From positions 13,413-77,412 of the forward strand of contig JAYSZI010000071.1 of assembly GCA_043738095.1 (NCBI GenBank): a stretch of 64,000 nt of DNA. The letters are read 5' to 3'. The notes below the pieces were generated by a model. The model saw nothing but the letters and a program-made list of their open reading frames with translations, had not been told where the DNA came from and searched no databases. Positions 50,729 to 59,529 of this stretch are shown here, in pieces (position 1 is the stretch's first letter; each line of letters starts with the position of its first letter). This DNA comes from Lysobacter_K sp043738095 (GTDB taxonomy: Bacteria > Pseudomonadota > Gammaproteobacteria > Xanthomonadales > Xanthomonadaceae). A program made the translations under genes and the position numbers.

Positions 50729-51325
50729 ATGATCCAGATTTCCGAATCCGCACAAACCCACTTCCGTAAGTTGATCGAACGCGAGGCGCTCCCGGGGCTG
50801 GGCGTGCGACTCTCGGCCGTGCACGCCGGCACCGTCAAGGCCGACGTGCGCCTGGAGTTCGCCGAGCCCGGCGACCTGCGAGGGGACGAGTGGGCGATCG
50901 ATTGCGAGGGCTTTACGCTCTGGCTTGAAGCCGACAGCGTCGGCTATCTGGACACCGCCGAGATCGATTACGAGATCAAGGGGACCGGCGGTCAGTTGCA
51001 GATCCGCGCGCCTAAGATCAAGGGCCAAGTGCCGGAACTGTCGGCCTCGCTGGTCGAGCGCGTGCAATGGATCGTCGAGCATGAAATCAACCCGCAGCTG
51101 GCGCAGCACCGCGGCCATGTCGCGGTCCAGGAAGTCACGTCCGATGGCGTGGTTGTGCTGCGCTTCGGCGGCGGCTGCCACGGCTGCGGCATGGCCGACG
51201 TGACGTTGAAGCAGGGCATCGAGAAGACGTTGCTAGAGAAGGTGCCGGGTGTGACTGCGGTGCGTGACGCGACCGATCACGGCACCGGCGACGCGCCGTA
51301 CATCAGTCGCGATAGCGCGGCGTGA
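50729..51325 (+). CDS. nfuA: Fe-S cluster biogenesis protein NfuA
   Basis: 198 residues. The N-terminal part is an A-type (degenerate IscA-like) domain (MIQISESAQTHFRKLIEREA). The C-terminal Nfu domain carries the CxxC pair C150/C153 in GGGCHGCGMADVTLKQGIEK. NfuA carries a [4Fe-4S] cluster bridged between two monomers and delivers it to apo-proteins, important under oxidative stress or iron limitation. The next gene begins 19 bases later. The ATG has no Shine-Dalgarno sequence, compatible with a leaderless transcript. Confidence 0.95.
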   Translation: MIQISESAQTHFRKLIEREALPGLGVRLSAVHAGTVKADVRLEFAEPGDLRGDEWAIDCEGFTLWLEADSVGYLDTAEIDYEIKGTGGQLQIRAPKIKGQVPELSASLVERVQWIVEHEINPQLAQHRGHVAVQEVTSDGVVVLRFGGGCHGCGMADVTLKQGIEKTLLEKVPGVTAVRDATDHGTGDAPYISRDSAA

Positions 51326-51344
51326 GCGCGACGCAGCGTCGTTG

Positions 51345-53027
51345 ATGCTGTCCGCTGCCGAACTCATCGAAGCCCTCCAGCGGCGCATGCAGCTGGTGGA
51401 CCCCCACCAGCGGCGTCCGCCGGGCGAGTTTCCGCCAGGGTGGCGCGGCTGGTTCGCGGCCATGCCCGCCCGCGTCGACGGCGTGACCGGGGCCCCGGCC
51501 CAGTCGCTTGTCGACATATTTCTGCTGCGCGAACTGTCGACGGCACCACGTCGCGCGGCGCTGCTCAACCGCTGGCAGGCGTTCGCGATGCTGTGGCGGC
51601 AACAATGGCAGCCGCCGGAGCGCGAGGACCGCAAGCTACGCTGGTTCGCCGGCTCGGTCTCGGCGCTGTGGCATGTGCTGTTCGGCGCTCTGTTGGTGTG
51701 GTTGATGTACCTGCAGTACATCGCCGTCACCCCGCCGCCGCAAGGCGAGGACGTAGTGCAGGTGGAATTTATCGGCGTCGGCACGCCGGCCGAGGTCGGT
51801 GGCGGCACCGCACCGGCGGAGGTCAGCGAGGCTGTAGCCGAGGCCGCAGCGCCAGCGGAAGCCACAGCGGCGGCATCGACTGAAGAGCAACCCACCGCGG
51901 TCAGTCCAGCAAACGTTGCTCCGTCGCTGGAGGCACCGTTGCCGAACGTGGCCCAGCGCGACGTTCCCGAACCTCAATTGCCCGCGCCCACCGTCCAGCA
52001 ACCGGTGACGGTGAGCGAACCAGTGCCGAACGAAACCACCGTGTTCGTGTTGCCGCCGACCACGTCGAAACTAACCGAAGCGCCCGCTGCAGCGCCCGAG
52101 CTGGTGGCCCCGACCGAGCCGCTGAGAACGGTGGACGTGCCCGAGCCCGTGCAGCCGATCAGTCGCGCATTGCCGAGCCGTGATCTCGCCACGCGCGCGT
52201 TACAGTCGCGCGTACCGGAGGTCGCCACACGCGAAGTGCCCTCGCCAGTGCAGCGCGCGCCCGTACGGGAGCTGCCGTCTCGCCCGATTGCCCAGCCACA
52301 GTTGCGCGCGGCGACGCCGCAAGTACGGGCCGTCGATGTTCCCATCCCGCAGGGGCCCGCAGCCGCCGTGCCTAGCGCAGCACGGAGCACGCCGGCAGCG
52401 TCGACCGCGGCCTCAAGCAGTCCTGCGACATCGCCTTCTCTCGCGCCGTCAAGGGCGCCATCGTCGCAACCGAGCACGGGCACGCCAGCGGCTTCCGCGG
52501 GCAGTGGACCGAAACCGACACCGGCGCCCGGTGGTTGGCCGACGCCATCGAAGTCGGACGATTGGGGTGACGCCGCGCGCAATCGCCCAGGCGGCCAGCG
52601 TGGCGTACCGGCCAGCGTGTACAACAGCGATGGAAGCGTGCGGCTGGCGGAAACCCCGGGCTCGGCATCGCCCGGACTGCCACCGGGGACGGTCGACGAC
52701 CGCATCACCAACCTCGATCGCGCCGGCACGTGGCTCAAGCGCAAGCCGAACGACTACGAACCGACGACGTTCGACCAGTACTGGCGCCCGAACGAAACCC
52801 TGCTGGCGGAGTGGGTGCGCAAGAGCATCACTACTGTGCGGATTCCGATCCCCGGCACCAACAAGCACATCGTCTGCCAAACGGTGCTGTTGGCGCTCGG
52901 CGGCGGCTGCGGCATCACCGATCCCAACCTCAACGAGCAGCCGGCGAGGGCGCGACCGCCGCCGGATATCCCGTTCAAGCCCGAGTTGCAGGAAGACAAC
53001 GGCAGCATTAAGCGGGTGGATAAGTAG
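51345..53027 (+). CDS. Transmembrane repetitive (Ala/Pro-rich) protein
   Basis: 560 residues from ATG 51345. After about 100 cytoplasmic residues with Trp-rich segments (GWRGWFAAMPARVDGVTGAP), a single helix (WHVLFGALLVWLMYLQYIA) crosses the membrane. Then comes a long low-complexity part of Ala, Pro, Glu, Ser and Val (over 250 residues, including VATREVPSPVQRAPVRELPS) and a conserved C-terminal domain with NLDRAGTWLKRKPNDYEPTT, FDQYWRPNETLLAEWVRKSI and CQTVLLALGGGCGITDPNL. The same type follows nfuA in Xanthomonads, where it is called a transmembrane repetitive protein. Function unknown; the spacer would cross the periplasm. Three cysteines in the C-terminal part could form a disulphide. Confidence 0.82.
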   Translation: MLSAAELIEALQRRMQLVDPHQRRPPGEFPPGWRGWFAAMPARVDGVTGAPAQSLVDIFLLRELSTAPRRAALLNRWQAFAMLWRQQWQPPEREDRKLRWFAGSVSALWHVLFGALLVWLMYLQYIAVTPPPQGEDVVQVEFIGVGTPAEVGGGTAPAEVSEAVAEAAAPAEATAAASTEEQPTAVSPANVAPSLEAPLPNVAQRDVPEPQLPAPTVQQPVTVSEPVPNETTVFVLPPTTSKLTEAPAAAPELVAPTEPLRTVDVPEPVQPISRALPSRDLATRALQSRVPEVATREVPSPVQRAPVRELPSRPIAQPQLRAATPQVRAVDVPIPQGPAAAVPSAARSTPAASTAASSSPATSPSLAPSRAPSSQPSTGTPAASAGSGPKPTPAPGGWPTPSKSDDWGDAARNRPGGQRGVPASVYNSDGSVRLAETPGSASPGLPPGTVDDRITNLDRAGTWLKRKPNDYEPTTFDQYWRPNETLLAEWVRKSITTVRIPIPGTNKHIVCQTVLLALGGGCGITDPNLNEQPARARPPPDIPFKPELQEDNGSIKRVDK

Positions 53028-53194
53028 GGGGCGCGAACGCGGCGCGAAGCGGGAACGACGTCTTTCGATGTTTGCCTTCCATCGCTCTGGTCACCGCGCG
53101 TGGCGCCGCAGTGGCCTTACTGATTGCATGTAGTCATCATGCGCCAGCCTGGAAGGGCCTATTCCTCCGTCGTCGCAAGAACAAAGGATTTCCC

Positions 53195-53710
53195 ATGAAA
53201 GTTCGCTTCACCCTGGTCACTATGCTTTTGCTCGTTTTCGGCGCCAGCGAGGTCTACGCAGCCAAGCGTCTGGCGCCGCCACCCTATCGCTCCCAGACCA
53301 ATGAAGTAGCGGCTAAAGCACTGCTGCAACAAGCACTCACGCTAGCCGGGGATGGCAGCTGGGAGCGGATTGCGGTAGGCCGCGTTTACTACCTCGCTGG
53401 CATGAAGAACGAAGGCCAGGTGATTTTCGATCAGGTCCTGTCGAATGAGGAGCCCAGTGATCTGTTCCGGGTGGCGCGCGTCTATCTCGAGGCGGGCGAA
53501 TGGCCGCGGGCGAAGGCACTGCTCGACAAGGCGGTCCAGCTGGACCCCCAGGACGAAAATGGCCTCGCCGAAGCGGGGGCGTACTACCTGCTGCAGGGTG
53601 ATCGGGCCACTGCCGAGGCACTGTTCGATCGTGCCTTTAAGAAGGGGGACGAAATATGGGTGGCGGTCAGCGCGGCAGGCGGCTATCTGGGGGTCAAGCC
53701 CCAGGAGTAA
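53195..53710 (+). CDS. Periplasmic TPR protein
   Basis: 171 residues. A signal peptide (MKVRFTLVTMLLLVFGASEV, cleavage after YAA or VYA) is followed by tetratricopeptide-like repeats: AKALLQQALTLAGDGSWERI, AGMKNEGQVIFDQVLSNEEP, VARVYLEAGEWPRAKALLDK with AVQLDPQDENG, and LLQGDRATAEALFDRAFKKG. It is probably a periplasmic assembly or stress-response factor. A strong hairpin terminator follows 44 bases after the stop. The 167 bases upstream hold no recognised gene. Confidence 0.85.
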   Translation: MKVRFTLVTMLLLVFGASEVYAAKRLAPPPYRSQTNEVAAKALLQQALTLAGDGSWERIAVGRVYYLAGMKNEGQVIFDQVLSNEEPSDLFRVARVYLEAGEWPRAKALLDKAVQLDPQDENGLAEAGAYYLLQGDRATAEALFDRAFKKGDEIWVAVSAAGGYLGVKPQE

Positions 53711-53753
53711 CCGTCGCGCGAGGGGCGTGTATCCCGCGAACCTTGGAACGAAC

Positions 53754-53783
53754 AAAAAAGGCCCGCAATCGCGGGCCTTTTTT
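53754..53783. terminator. Bidirectional rho-independent terminator
   Basis: Perfect 13-bp stem, aaaaaaggcccgc (53754-53766) with its complement (53771-53783), tetraloop aatc; T-runs end both strands. It serves the TPR gene (plus strand) and the cytochrome pair (minus strand). Confidence 0.95.
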
Positions 53784-53809
53784 GTTGAGCAAGTTATGCA
53801 ACTGAGAAA

Positions 53810-54250
53810 TCAGTTACTCACCTCATGCAGATCGCGCAGTTGGCTCTCGCGCGAACCGAAGTAAGCAGCCAGATCGGCGATCTGTTGATCGCTCAGGTCC
53901 TTGGCCTGGCTCGACATCAGGGCGTGTTCGCGTTTGCCGCCGCGGTAGGACTGCAACGCCTGCGCAAGGTAGTCACCGTACTGGCCACCAAGCTTCGGAT
54001 AGCTGGGATCAATCGGCGCGTTGCCATTGGCGCCATGGCAGTCGATGCACGACTGCCCTGTGCTGGCGTTCTTGTGGCTGGCGAGTTTCTCGCCAGCGGC
54101 CAAATTGCCAGAAGGCAAGCCGGCAGACGACGACTTGGGAGCGGCATGGGCTTCGCCAGCCGTGTGCTCGGCGGGTTTTTCTGCACAGCCGGCGATAGCG
54201 AATGTGGCAAGCAGTGCGATGGCGAGGCCAGTTTTGCGTGGGTTCGTCAT
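53810..54250 (-). CDS. c-type cytochrome (lipoprotein)
   Basis: 146 residues from ATG 54250; a GTG at 54268 would overlap the upstream stop as GTGA. The signal (GLAIALLATFAIAGC) has a lipobox AGC. One CxxCH haem site (QSCIDCHGANG) and a distal methionine (ALMSSQAKDLSDQQIADLAAYF) identify a class I cytochrome c of the c553/c4 type. It carries electrons in the periplasm, probably tethered to a membrane. It is second in a two-gene operon with another cytochrome c; tandem c-type cytochromes often feed terminal oxidases. It converges on the terminator at 53754-53783. Confidence 0.9.
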   Translation of the reverse strand: MTNPRKTGLAIALLATFAIAGCAEKPAEHTAGEAHAAPKSSSAGLPSGNLAAGEKLASHKNASTGQSCIDCHGANGNAPIDPSYPKLGGQYGDYLAQALQSYRGGKREHALMSSQAKDLSDQQIADLAAYFGSRESQLRDLHEVSN

Positions 54251-54264
54251 GGACGTGGGCTCAC

Positions 54265-54654
54265 TCACTTCAGGCTGGACAGGAAGGCGGCAATATCAGC
54301 GATGTCCTGGTCCGAAAAACTCTGGGACTGGGCCTGCATCGTCGGGTGCTTGCGTGCGCCTTTCTTGTATTCGGTCAAGGCGTTCGCCAGGTACTCCGGC
54401 GACTGTCCGCCGATCATGGGTACGCGGTAGGTCGGGTACGCGTTCTGGTAACCGGGGATGCCGTGGCAGCCCTGGCAGGTGTAGGTCAGCTGGCGCCCGG
54501 TGTCGGCATTGCCCTTGACCGGGGCTGGGGCCAAGGCGGGAGCGGCAGCCGCCGGCATGGTCGGGGTGGCCGGGGCCTTGGCATCCTGGGCGGCGGCAGC
54601 AACGCCGGCCGCGGTCAGGGCAAAGCAGGCGGCGATCATCAGCGGTCGCATCAT
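54265..54654 (-). CDS. c-type cytochrome
   Basis: 129 residues with a cleavable signal peptide (MMRPLMIAACFALTAAGVAA) and an Ala/Pro linker. The single haem site is YTCQGCHGIPG, the distal ligand methionine lies in HPTMQAQSQSFSDQDIADIA, and the end is AAFLSSLK. It is a class I cytochrome c of about 100 mature residues, soluble in the periplasm. The next gene in the operon encodes a lipoprotein cytochrome. The 245 bases upstream separate it from the RND operon and hold divergent control signals. Confidence 0.9.
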   Translation of the reverse strand: MMRPLMIAACFALTAAGVAAAAQDAKAPATPTMPAAAAPALAPAPVKGNADTGRQLTYTCQGCHGIPGYQNAYPTYRVPMIGGQSPEYLANALTEYKKGARKHPTMQAQSQSFSDQDIADIAAFLSSLK

Positions 54655-54899
54655 GTCGTAGTCCGCAATCTCAATAGTCGGAAGGGGTTGAAGCCAGTTG
54701 CGCGACCCCCGGTGTACCGCCGGGCGGCGCGCATAAGCCGCGAAGTATAACTTGCGTCACAGGCGCAACGTAGCCGTGGCATGCCGGGCCGTTGGGCGAG
54801 CATGCCGGCGGTCACCATGACCTTCGGCCGATGGTGAGGTACGGGCGGTGATATACCTTGATAGCACACCGGCATACGTCCAATTTGGGGTTCTCGAAC

Positions 54900-56048
54900 A
54901 TGCGTCATCTCACCCGTACTCAAGATCGCGGATCCAAGCGCGCTGCCTTGGTTTTGCAAGCATGCCTGCTGCCCTGCCTGCTGGTGCTGGCCGCCTGCAA
55001 CGGCGGTGGTCCCGGTGAGGCCAAGGCCAAGGAAGGAGAGGAAAACAAGGGCCCCGAAGCGGTTCCGGTAGAGGTGGCTAAGGCCAGTCGCCGAGCGATC
55101 GCTGCCAGTTACACCGGCACAGCGCCGCTTGAGGCCCGCACCGAGTCGCAGGTGATCGCCAAGACCTCAGGCGTCGCGCTGAGCGTGCTGGCCGAAGAAG
55201 GCCAGTTCGTCCGCGCCGGGCAGTCCCTGGTGCGGCTGGATGCTGCCCGTGCAACGCTGCAGGTCGCGCAGTCGGCGGCGATGATGCGCAAGCTCGAAAG
55301 CAACTACGCGCGCTCGCGTCAGCTGGCCGATCAGAAGCTGATCAGCGCCAACGACAACGACCAGCTGCGTTATGACCTTGAGAATGCGCGCGCGGCTCAC
55401 AAATTGGCCAACCTTGAGCTGTCCTATGCCAACGTCAAAGCCCCCATTTCCGGTGTGATCGCGCAGCGCTCAATCAAGGCCGGTAACTTCGTGCAGATCA
55501 ACACGCCGATCTTCCGCATTGTCGATACCACGCGCCTTGAGGCTGTCCTCAATGTCCCCGAGCGCGAACTGGCAACGTTGAAGCCTGGCCTGCCGGTGCA
55601 GTTGCAGGTCGATGCGATGCCTGGCAATGCCTTCACCGGCACGGTCGACCGCATCGCGCCGGTGGTGGATTCCGGCAGCGGCACGTTCCGCGTTATCAGC
55701 ACCTTCGCCGGTGGTGGCGTGTTGCAACCTGGCATGTTCGGCCGTCTGCAGATCAACTACGACAACCGCGCCGATGCGCTAGTGGTGCCGCGGGCAGCCT
55801 TGCTGGAAGACGAGGGTGATCCGGCGGTGTTCGTTGTGCGAGGGAACAAGGTTGCGCGCGTGCCCGTGAAGCTCGGCTACATGGACGGCGGGTGGGCGGA
55901 GGTCCGCTCCGGCATCAAGCTGGGCGACCAAGTCGTCATTGCAGGCAAGACCGCGCTGCGCGACGGCAGTGTCGTGCAGGTGCTAGGTAAGCCGGGCGCT
56001 AAGGCTCCCCTGGCTACTGCGGCCAAAACCGCGCCGAAGAAGCAGTAA
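54900..56048 (+). CDS. Efflux RND periplasmic adaptor subunit (lipoprotein)
   Basis: 382 residues from ATG 54900 with a lipoprotein signal (LLPCLLVLAACNGG, C33). The hairpin-lipoyl-beta-barrel layout of an HlyD-type membrane fusion protein is complete: PLEARTESQVIAKTSGVALS, a coiled helical hairpin (about 115-180), ANVKAPISGVIAQRSIKAGN and the barrel/membrane-proximal part to LGDQVVIAGKTALRDG. It ends in a lysine/alanine-rich tail. It pairs with two permeases encoded next, forming a tripartite pump with an outer-membrane factor elsewhere. Substrates cannot be told from sequence. Confidence 0.93.
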   Translation: MRHLTRTQDRGSKRAALVLQACLLPCLLVLAACNGGGPGEAKAKEGEENKGPEAVPVEVAKASRRAIAASYTGTAPLEARTESQVIAKTSGVALSVLAEEGQFVRAGQSLVRLDAARATLQVAQSAAMMRKLESNYARSRQLADQKLISANDNDQLRYDLENARAAHKLANLELSYANVKAPISGVIAQRSIKAGNFVQINTPIFRIVDTTRLEAVLNVPERELATLKPGLPVQLQVDAMPGNAFTGTVDRIAPVVDSGSGTFRVISTFAGGGVLQPGMFGRLQINYDNRADALVVPRAALLEDEGDPAVFVVRGNKVARVPVKLGYMDGGWAEVRSGIKLGDQVVIAGKTALRDGSVVQVLGKPGAKAPLATAAKTAPKKQ

Positions 56049-56064
56049 GCGCGGAGACCGGCAC

Positions 56065-59000
56065 GTGAATCAACCCACCAACTCGTCGTCCGCCAGCCTG
56101 GTCGAATTTGCCACCCGCCGCCGCGTGACCGTAGCGATGGTTACGATCACCTTCGTGCTGTTCGGCCTCATTGCTCTGAGCAGCCTCAAGGTCAACCTGC
56201 TGCCTGATCTGAGTTATCCCACGCTGACGGTGCGCACCGAATACACCGGCGCTGCGCCCGCTGAAATCGAAACGCTGATCAGTGAGCCACTCGAAGAAGC
56301 CTTGGGCGTGGTCAAAGGCCTGCGCAAGCTCAAATCGGTCTCCCGTACCGGTCAGAGCGACGTCGTGTTGGCGTTTGCCTGGGGCACCAACATGGACCAG
56401 GCCAGCTTGGAGGTGCGCGACAAGATGGAGATCGTGCAACTGCCGCTGGAGGCAGCCAAGCCCGTGGTGTTGCGTTTCAATCCGTCTACCCAACCGATCC
56501 TGCGCCTGGCGCTCTCGGCGAAGACGCAGGGCGATTCCGTACGGGCGCTGACGGCCCTGCGCCGATACGCGGACGACGACTTGAAGAAGAAGCTTGAACC
56601 GGTCGACGGCGTCGCCGCGGTCAAGGTCGGTGGCGGGCTCGAGGACGAAATCCAGGTCGATATCGACCAGCAGAAGCTCGCGCAGCTGAACCTGCCAATC
56701 GACGCCGTAATCTCGCGTCTAAGACAGGAGAACATCAACATTTCAGGCGGCCGCCTGCAGGAAGGTTCGCAGCGTTACCTGGTGCGGACGGTGAACCAGT
56801 TCGCCAGTGTGCCGGAGATCCGCGAAATGCTGGTCACCACCCAAGGCGAAGGCGGCGGCGCTGCGGCCAGCGCAGCCGAACAAATGGCGCGCGTGGCGGC
56901 AGCAAGTGGCGATGCCAGCTCCATGGCTGCGGCGGCGTCCGTGCAGAACGCATCATCCTCCGACGGCAGCGCAGCCGGGGGCATGCCGGTGCGGTTGAAA
57001 GACGTCGCCGAAGTGCGCCAGGGCCACAAGGAACGCGAGGCGATCATCCGCCTGGCTGGCAAGGAGGCCGTCGAGCTCGCGATCTACAAGGAAGGCGACG
57101 CGAACACGGTCGCCACGGCCGATGCGATCCAGGCTCGTCTGAAAGAGCTCAAGGAACAGCTCCCACCGGATATCGAATTAACCACGATCGATGACCAGTC
57201 GCTCTTTATCCGGCACGCGATCAGTGACGTGAAGATGGACGCGGTAATCGGCGGCCTGCTGGCGATTCTGATCATCTTCCTATTCCTGCGCGATGGTTGG
57301 AGCACGTTCGTCGTCGGCCTGTCGTTGCCGGTGTCAATCATTGCCACGTTCTTTTTCATGGATCAGTTTGGCCTGAGCCTGAACGTAATGTCGCTTGGTG
57401 GCTTGGCGTTGGCGACCGGCCTGGTAGTGGACGACTCGATCGTCGTGCTTGAATCGATTGCAAAGGCGCGCGACCGTGGACTAGGCATCCTCGATGCGGC
57501 GATTACCGGAACGCGAGAGGTCAGCATGGCCGTGGTCGCGTCCACATTAACCACGATTGCGGTGTTTTTGCCCCTGGTATTTGTAGAAGGCATCGCTGGC
57601 CAGTTGTTCCGCGATCAGGCGCTTACGGTGGCGCTGGCGATCGGCATTTCGTTGGTCGTATCGATGACATTGATTCCGATGCTGAGCGCATTGAAGGGGC
57701 GGCCGGCGCAGGCATTCCCCGAAGAACCGCCGCATCCGAAATGGCAGCCCACATCAAAATTGCAGAAACCGCTCGCCGCGATCGAGCACGGCATCGGGGC
57801 TGGCACGCGTGGCGGTCTGTTTGGGCTCAGCTGGGTCGTGGTGCGCGGCTGGCGCGGCCTCGCGGCGGTAGTCGGACCGGTGATGCGCAAAGCCAGCGAC
57901 ATCGCGATGGCCCCCTACGGTCGCGCGGAGCGGCGTTATCTCAAGGTGTTGCCCGCGGCGTTGAGCCGGCCGTGGCTGGTACTGGGCTGCGCGGCGGTCG
58001 CCTTCGCGATGACTGTCATGGTGGTGCCGATGCTGGGTGCGGACCTGATCCCGCAACTGGCGCAGGACCGCTTCGAGATGACGGTGAAGCTCCCGCCCGG
58101 TACGCCATTGCGCGACACCGATGCGATGGTGCGCGAGCTGCAACAGAAGCACGCCAAGGACGACGGCATCCGCGCGATGTTTGGCGTCAGCGGCTCAGGC
58201 ACGCGGCTCGATGCCAACCCGACGGAGAGCGGCGAGAACATCGGCAAGCTCAGCATCGTGATGGCCGACGGCGGCAGCAAGCAGATTGAAGCCGCCGAGA
58301 CCGAGCGCCTGCGCGCGACGATGAAGACCCATCCGGAAGCACAGGTGAACTTCAGCCGGCCCGAGCTTTTCAGCTTCTCAACACCGCTGGAAATCGAACT
58401 GCGTGGTCAGGACCTCGAAACCATCGAGCGTGCTGGCCGGAAAATGGCGACGATGTTGCGCAAGAACGCACACTACGCCGACGTGAAGTCGACGGTGGAG
58501 CAGGGCTTCCCGGAGATCCAGATCCGCTTCGACCAGGAGCGTGCCGGTGCGCTCGGGCTTTCCACCCGGCAGATCGCCGACGTCGTGGTGAAGAAAGTTC
58601 GCGGTGAGGTGGCCACCCGGTATAGCTTCCGCGATCGCAAGATCGACGTTCTGGTGCGCGCACAGGAGTCCGATCGCGAATCGGTAGACAGCATCCGCCG
58701 CCTGATCGTCAATCCGGGCAGCAATCGCCCGGTGACGCTTGACTCGGTCGCGGACGTGATCTCCACCACGGGACCGAGCGAGATCCACCGCGTCGATCAG
58801 GTTCGGGTGGCAATCGTATCGGCCAACTTGCGGGACATCGACCTCGGCGGAGCTGTGCAGGAAGTGCGCGACATGGTGGCTGCTGAGCCGCTGGGCGCCG
58901 ATACGGGCATGCATATCGGCGGACAGGGCGAGGAGCTGGCGGACTCTGTGAAGTCATTGCTGTTCGCGTTCGGTCTCGCGGTTTTTCTGGTGTATCTGGT

Positions 59001-59529
59001 GATGGCGTCCCAGTTCGAATCGCTACTGCATCCGTTCGTGATCCTGTTCACCATCCCGCTGGCGCTGGTCGGTGCGGTGCTCGCACTGCTGATCACCAAC
59101 TCGACGGTGTCGGTGGTTGTGTTCATTGGTCTGATATTGCTGGTGGGGTTGGTGGTGAAAAACGCCATCATCCTGATCGACAAGGTCAACCAGTTGCGCG
59201 AAGAGGGCGTCGCCAAACGCGACGCGCTCGTCGAGGGCGCACGCTCGCGCCTGCGACCGATCACGATGACCACGTTGTGTACGTTGTTTGGTTTCTTGCC
59301 ACTGGCAATCGCCATGGGCGAGGGCGCCGAAGTGCGCTCACCGATGGCAATAACGGTCATCGGCGGCCTGTTGGTGTCGACCCTGCTGACGCTGGTCGTG
59401 ATTCCGGTCGTATACGACTTGCTCGATCGTCGCGCGGATGAGTACTACCGTGAGCGCGGTCGGCGCACGCGACGCGAGAAGGCCGAGAATGTCACCGCAA
59501 TCGAAGGCGACGTGGGAGCCGCGGGATGA
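56065..59529 (+). CDS. RND efflux permease 1
   Basis: 1154 residues, somewhat long for an RND pump, with a GTG start at 56065. The first helix is followed by the porter domain. Helix 4 has GLALATGLVVDDSIVVLESI, the DD pair that carries protons in drug (HAE) pumps. A long insertion of about 60 Ala/Ser/Gly residues lies in the porter domain (GEGGGAAASAAEQMARVAAA and following). It is overlapped by the second permease gene (ATGA at 59526), so the two are probably made together, like MdtB/MdtC. It exports drugs, dyes or lipids by proton antiport. The hydrophilic C-terminus ends ENVTAIEGDVGAAG. Confidence 0.93.
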   Translation: MNQPTNSSSASLVEFATRRRVTVAMVTITFVLFGLIALSSLKVNLLPDLSYPTLTVRTEYTGAAPAEIETLISEPLEEALGVVKGLRKLKSVSRTGQSDVVLAFAWGTNMDQASLEVRDKMEIVQLPLEAAKPVVLRFNPSTQPILRLALSAKTQGDSVRALTALRRYADDDLKKKLEPVDGVAAVKVGGGLEDEIQVDIDQQKLAQLNLPIDAVISRLRQENINISGGRLQEGSQRYLVRTVNQFASVPEIREMLVTTQGEGGGAAASAAEQMARVAAASGDASSMAAAASVQNASSSDGSAAGGMPVRLKDVAEVRQGHKEREAIIRLAGKEAVELAIYKEGDANTVATADAIQARLKELKEQLPPDIELTTIDDQSLFIRHAISDVKMDAVIGGLLAILIIFLFLRDGWSTFVVGLSLPVSIIATFFFMDQFGLSLNVMSLGGLALATGLVVDDSIVVLESIAKARDRGLGILDAAITGTREVSMAVVASTLTTIAVFLPLVFVEGIAGQLFRDQALTVALAIGISLVVSMTLIPMLSALKGRPAQAFPEEPPHPKWQPTSKLQKPLAAIEHGIGAGTRGGLFGLSWVVVRGWRGLAAVVGPVMRKASDIAMAPYGRAERRYLKVLPAALSRPWLVLGCAAVAFAMTVMVVPMLGADLIPQLAQDRFEMTVKLPPGTPLRDTDAMVRELQQKHAKDDGIRAMFGVSGSGTRLDANPTESGENIGKLSIVMADGGSKQIEAAETERLRATMKTHPEAQVNFSRPELFSFSTPLEIELRGQDLETIERAGRKMATMLRKNAHYADVKSTVEQGFPEIQIRFDQERAGALGLSTRQIADVVVKKVRGEVATRYSFRDRKIDVLVRAQESDRESVDSIRRLIVNPGSNRPVTLDSVADVISTTGPSEIHRVDQVRVAIVSANLRDIDLGGAVQEVRDMVAAEPLGADTGMHIGGQGEELADSVKSLLFAFGLAVFLVYLVMASQFESLLHPFVILFTIPLALVGAVLALLITNSTVSVVVFIGLILLVGLVVKNAIILIDKVNQLREEGVAKRDALVEGARSRLRPITMTTLCTLFGFLPLAIAMGEGAEVRSPMAITVIGGLLVSTLLTLVVIPVVYDLLDRRADEYYRERGRRTRREKAENVTAIEGDVGAAG

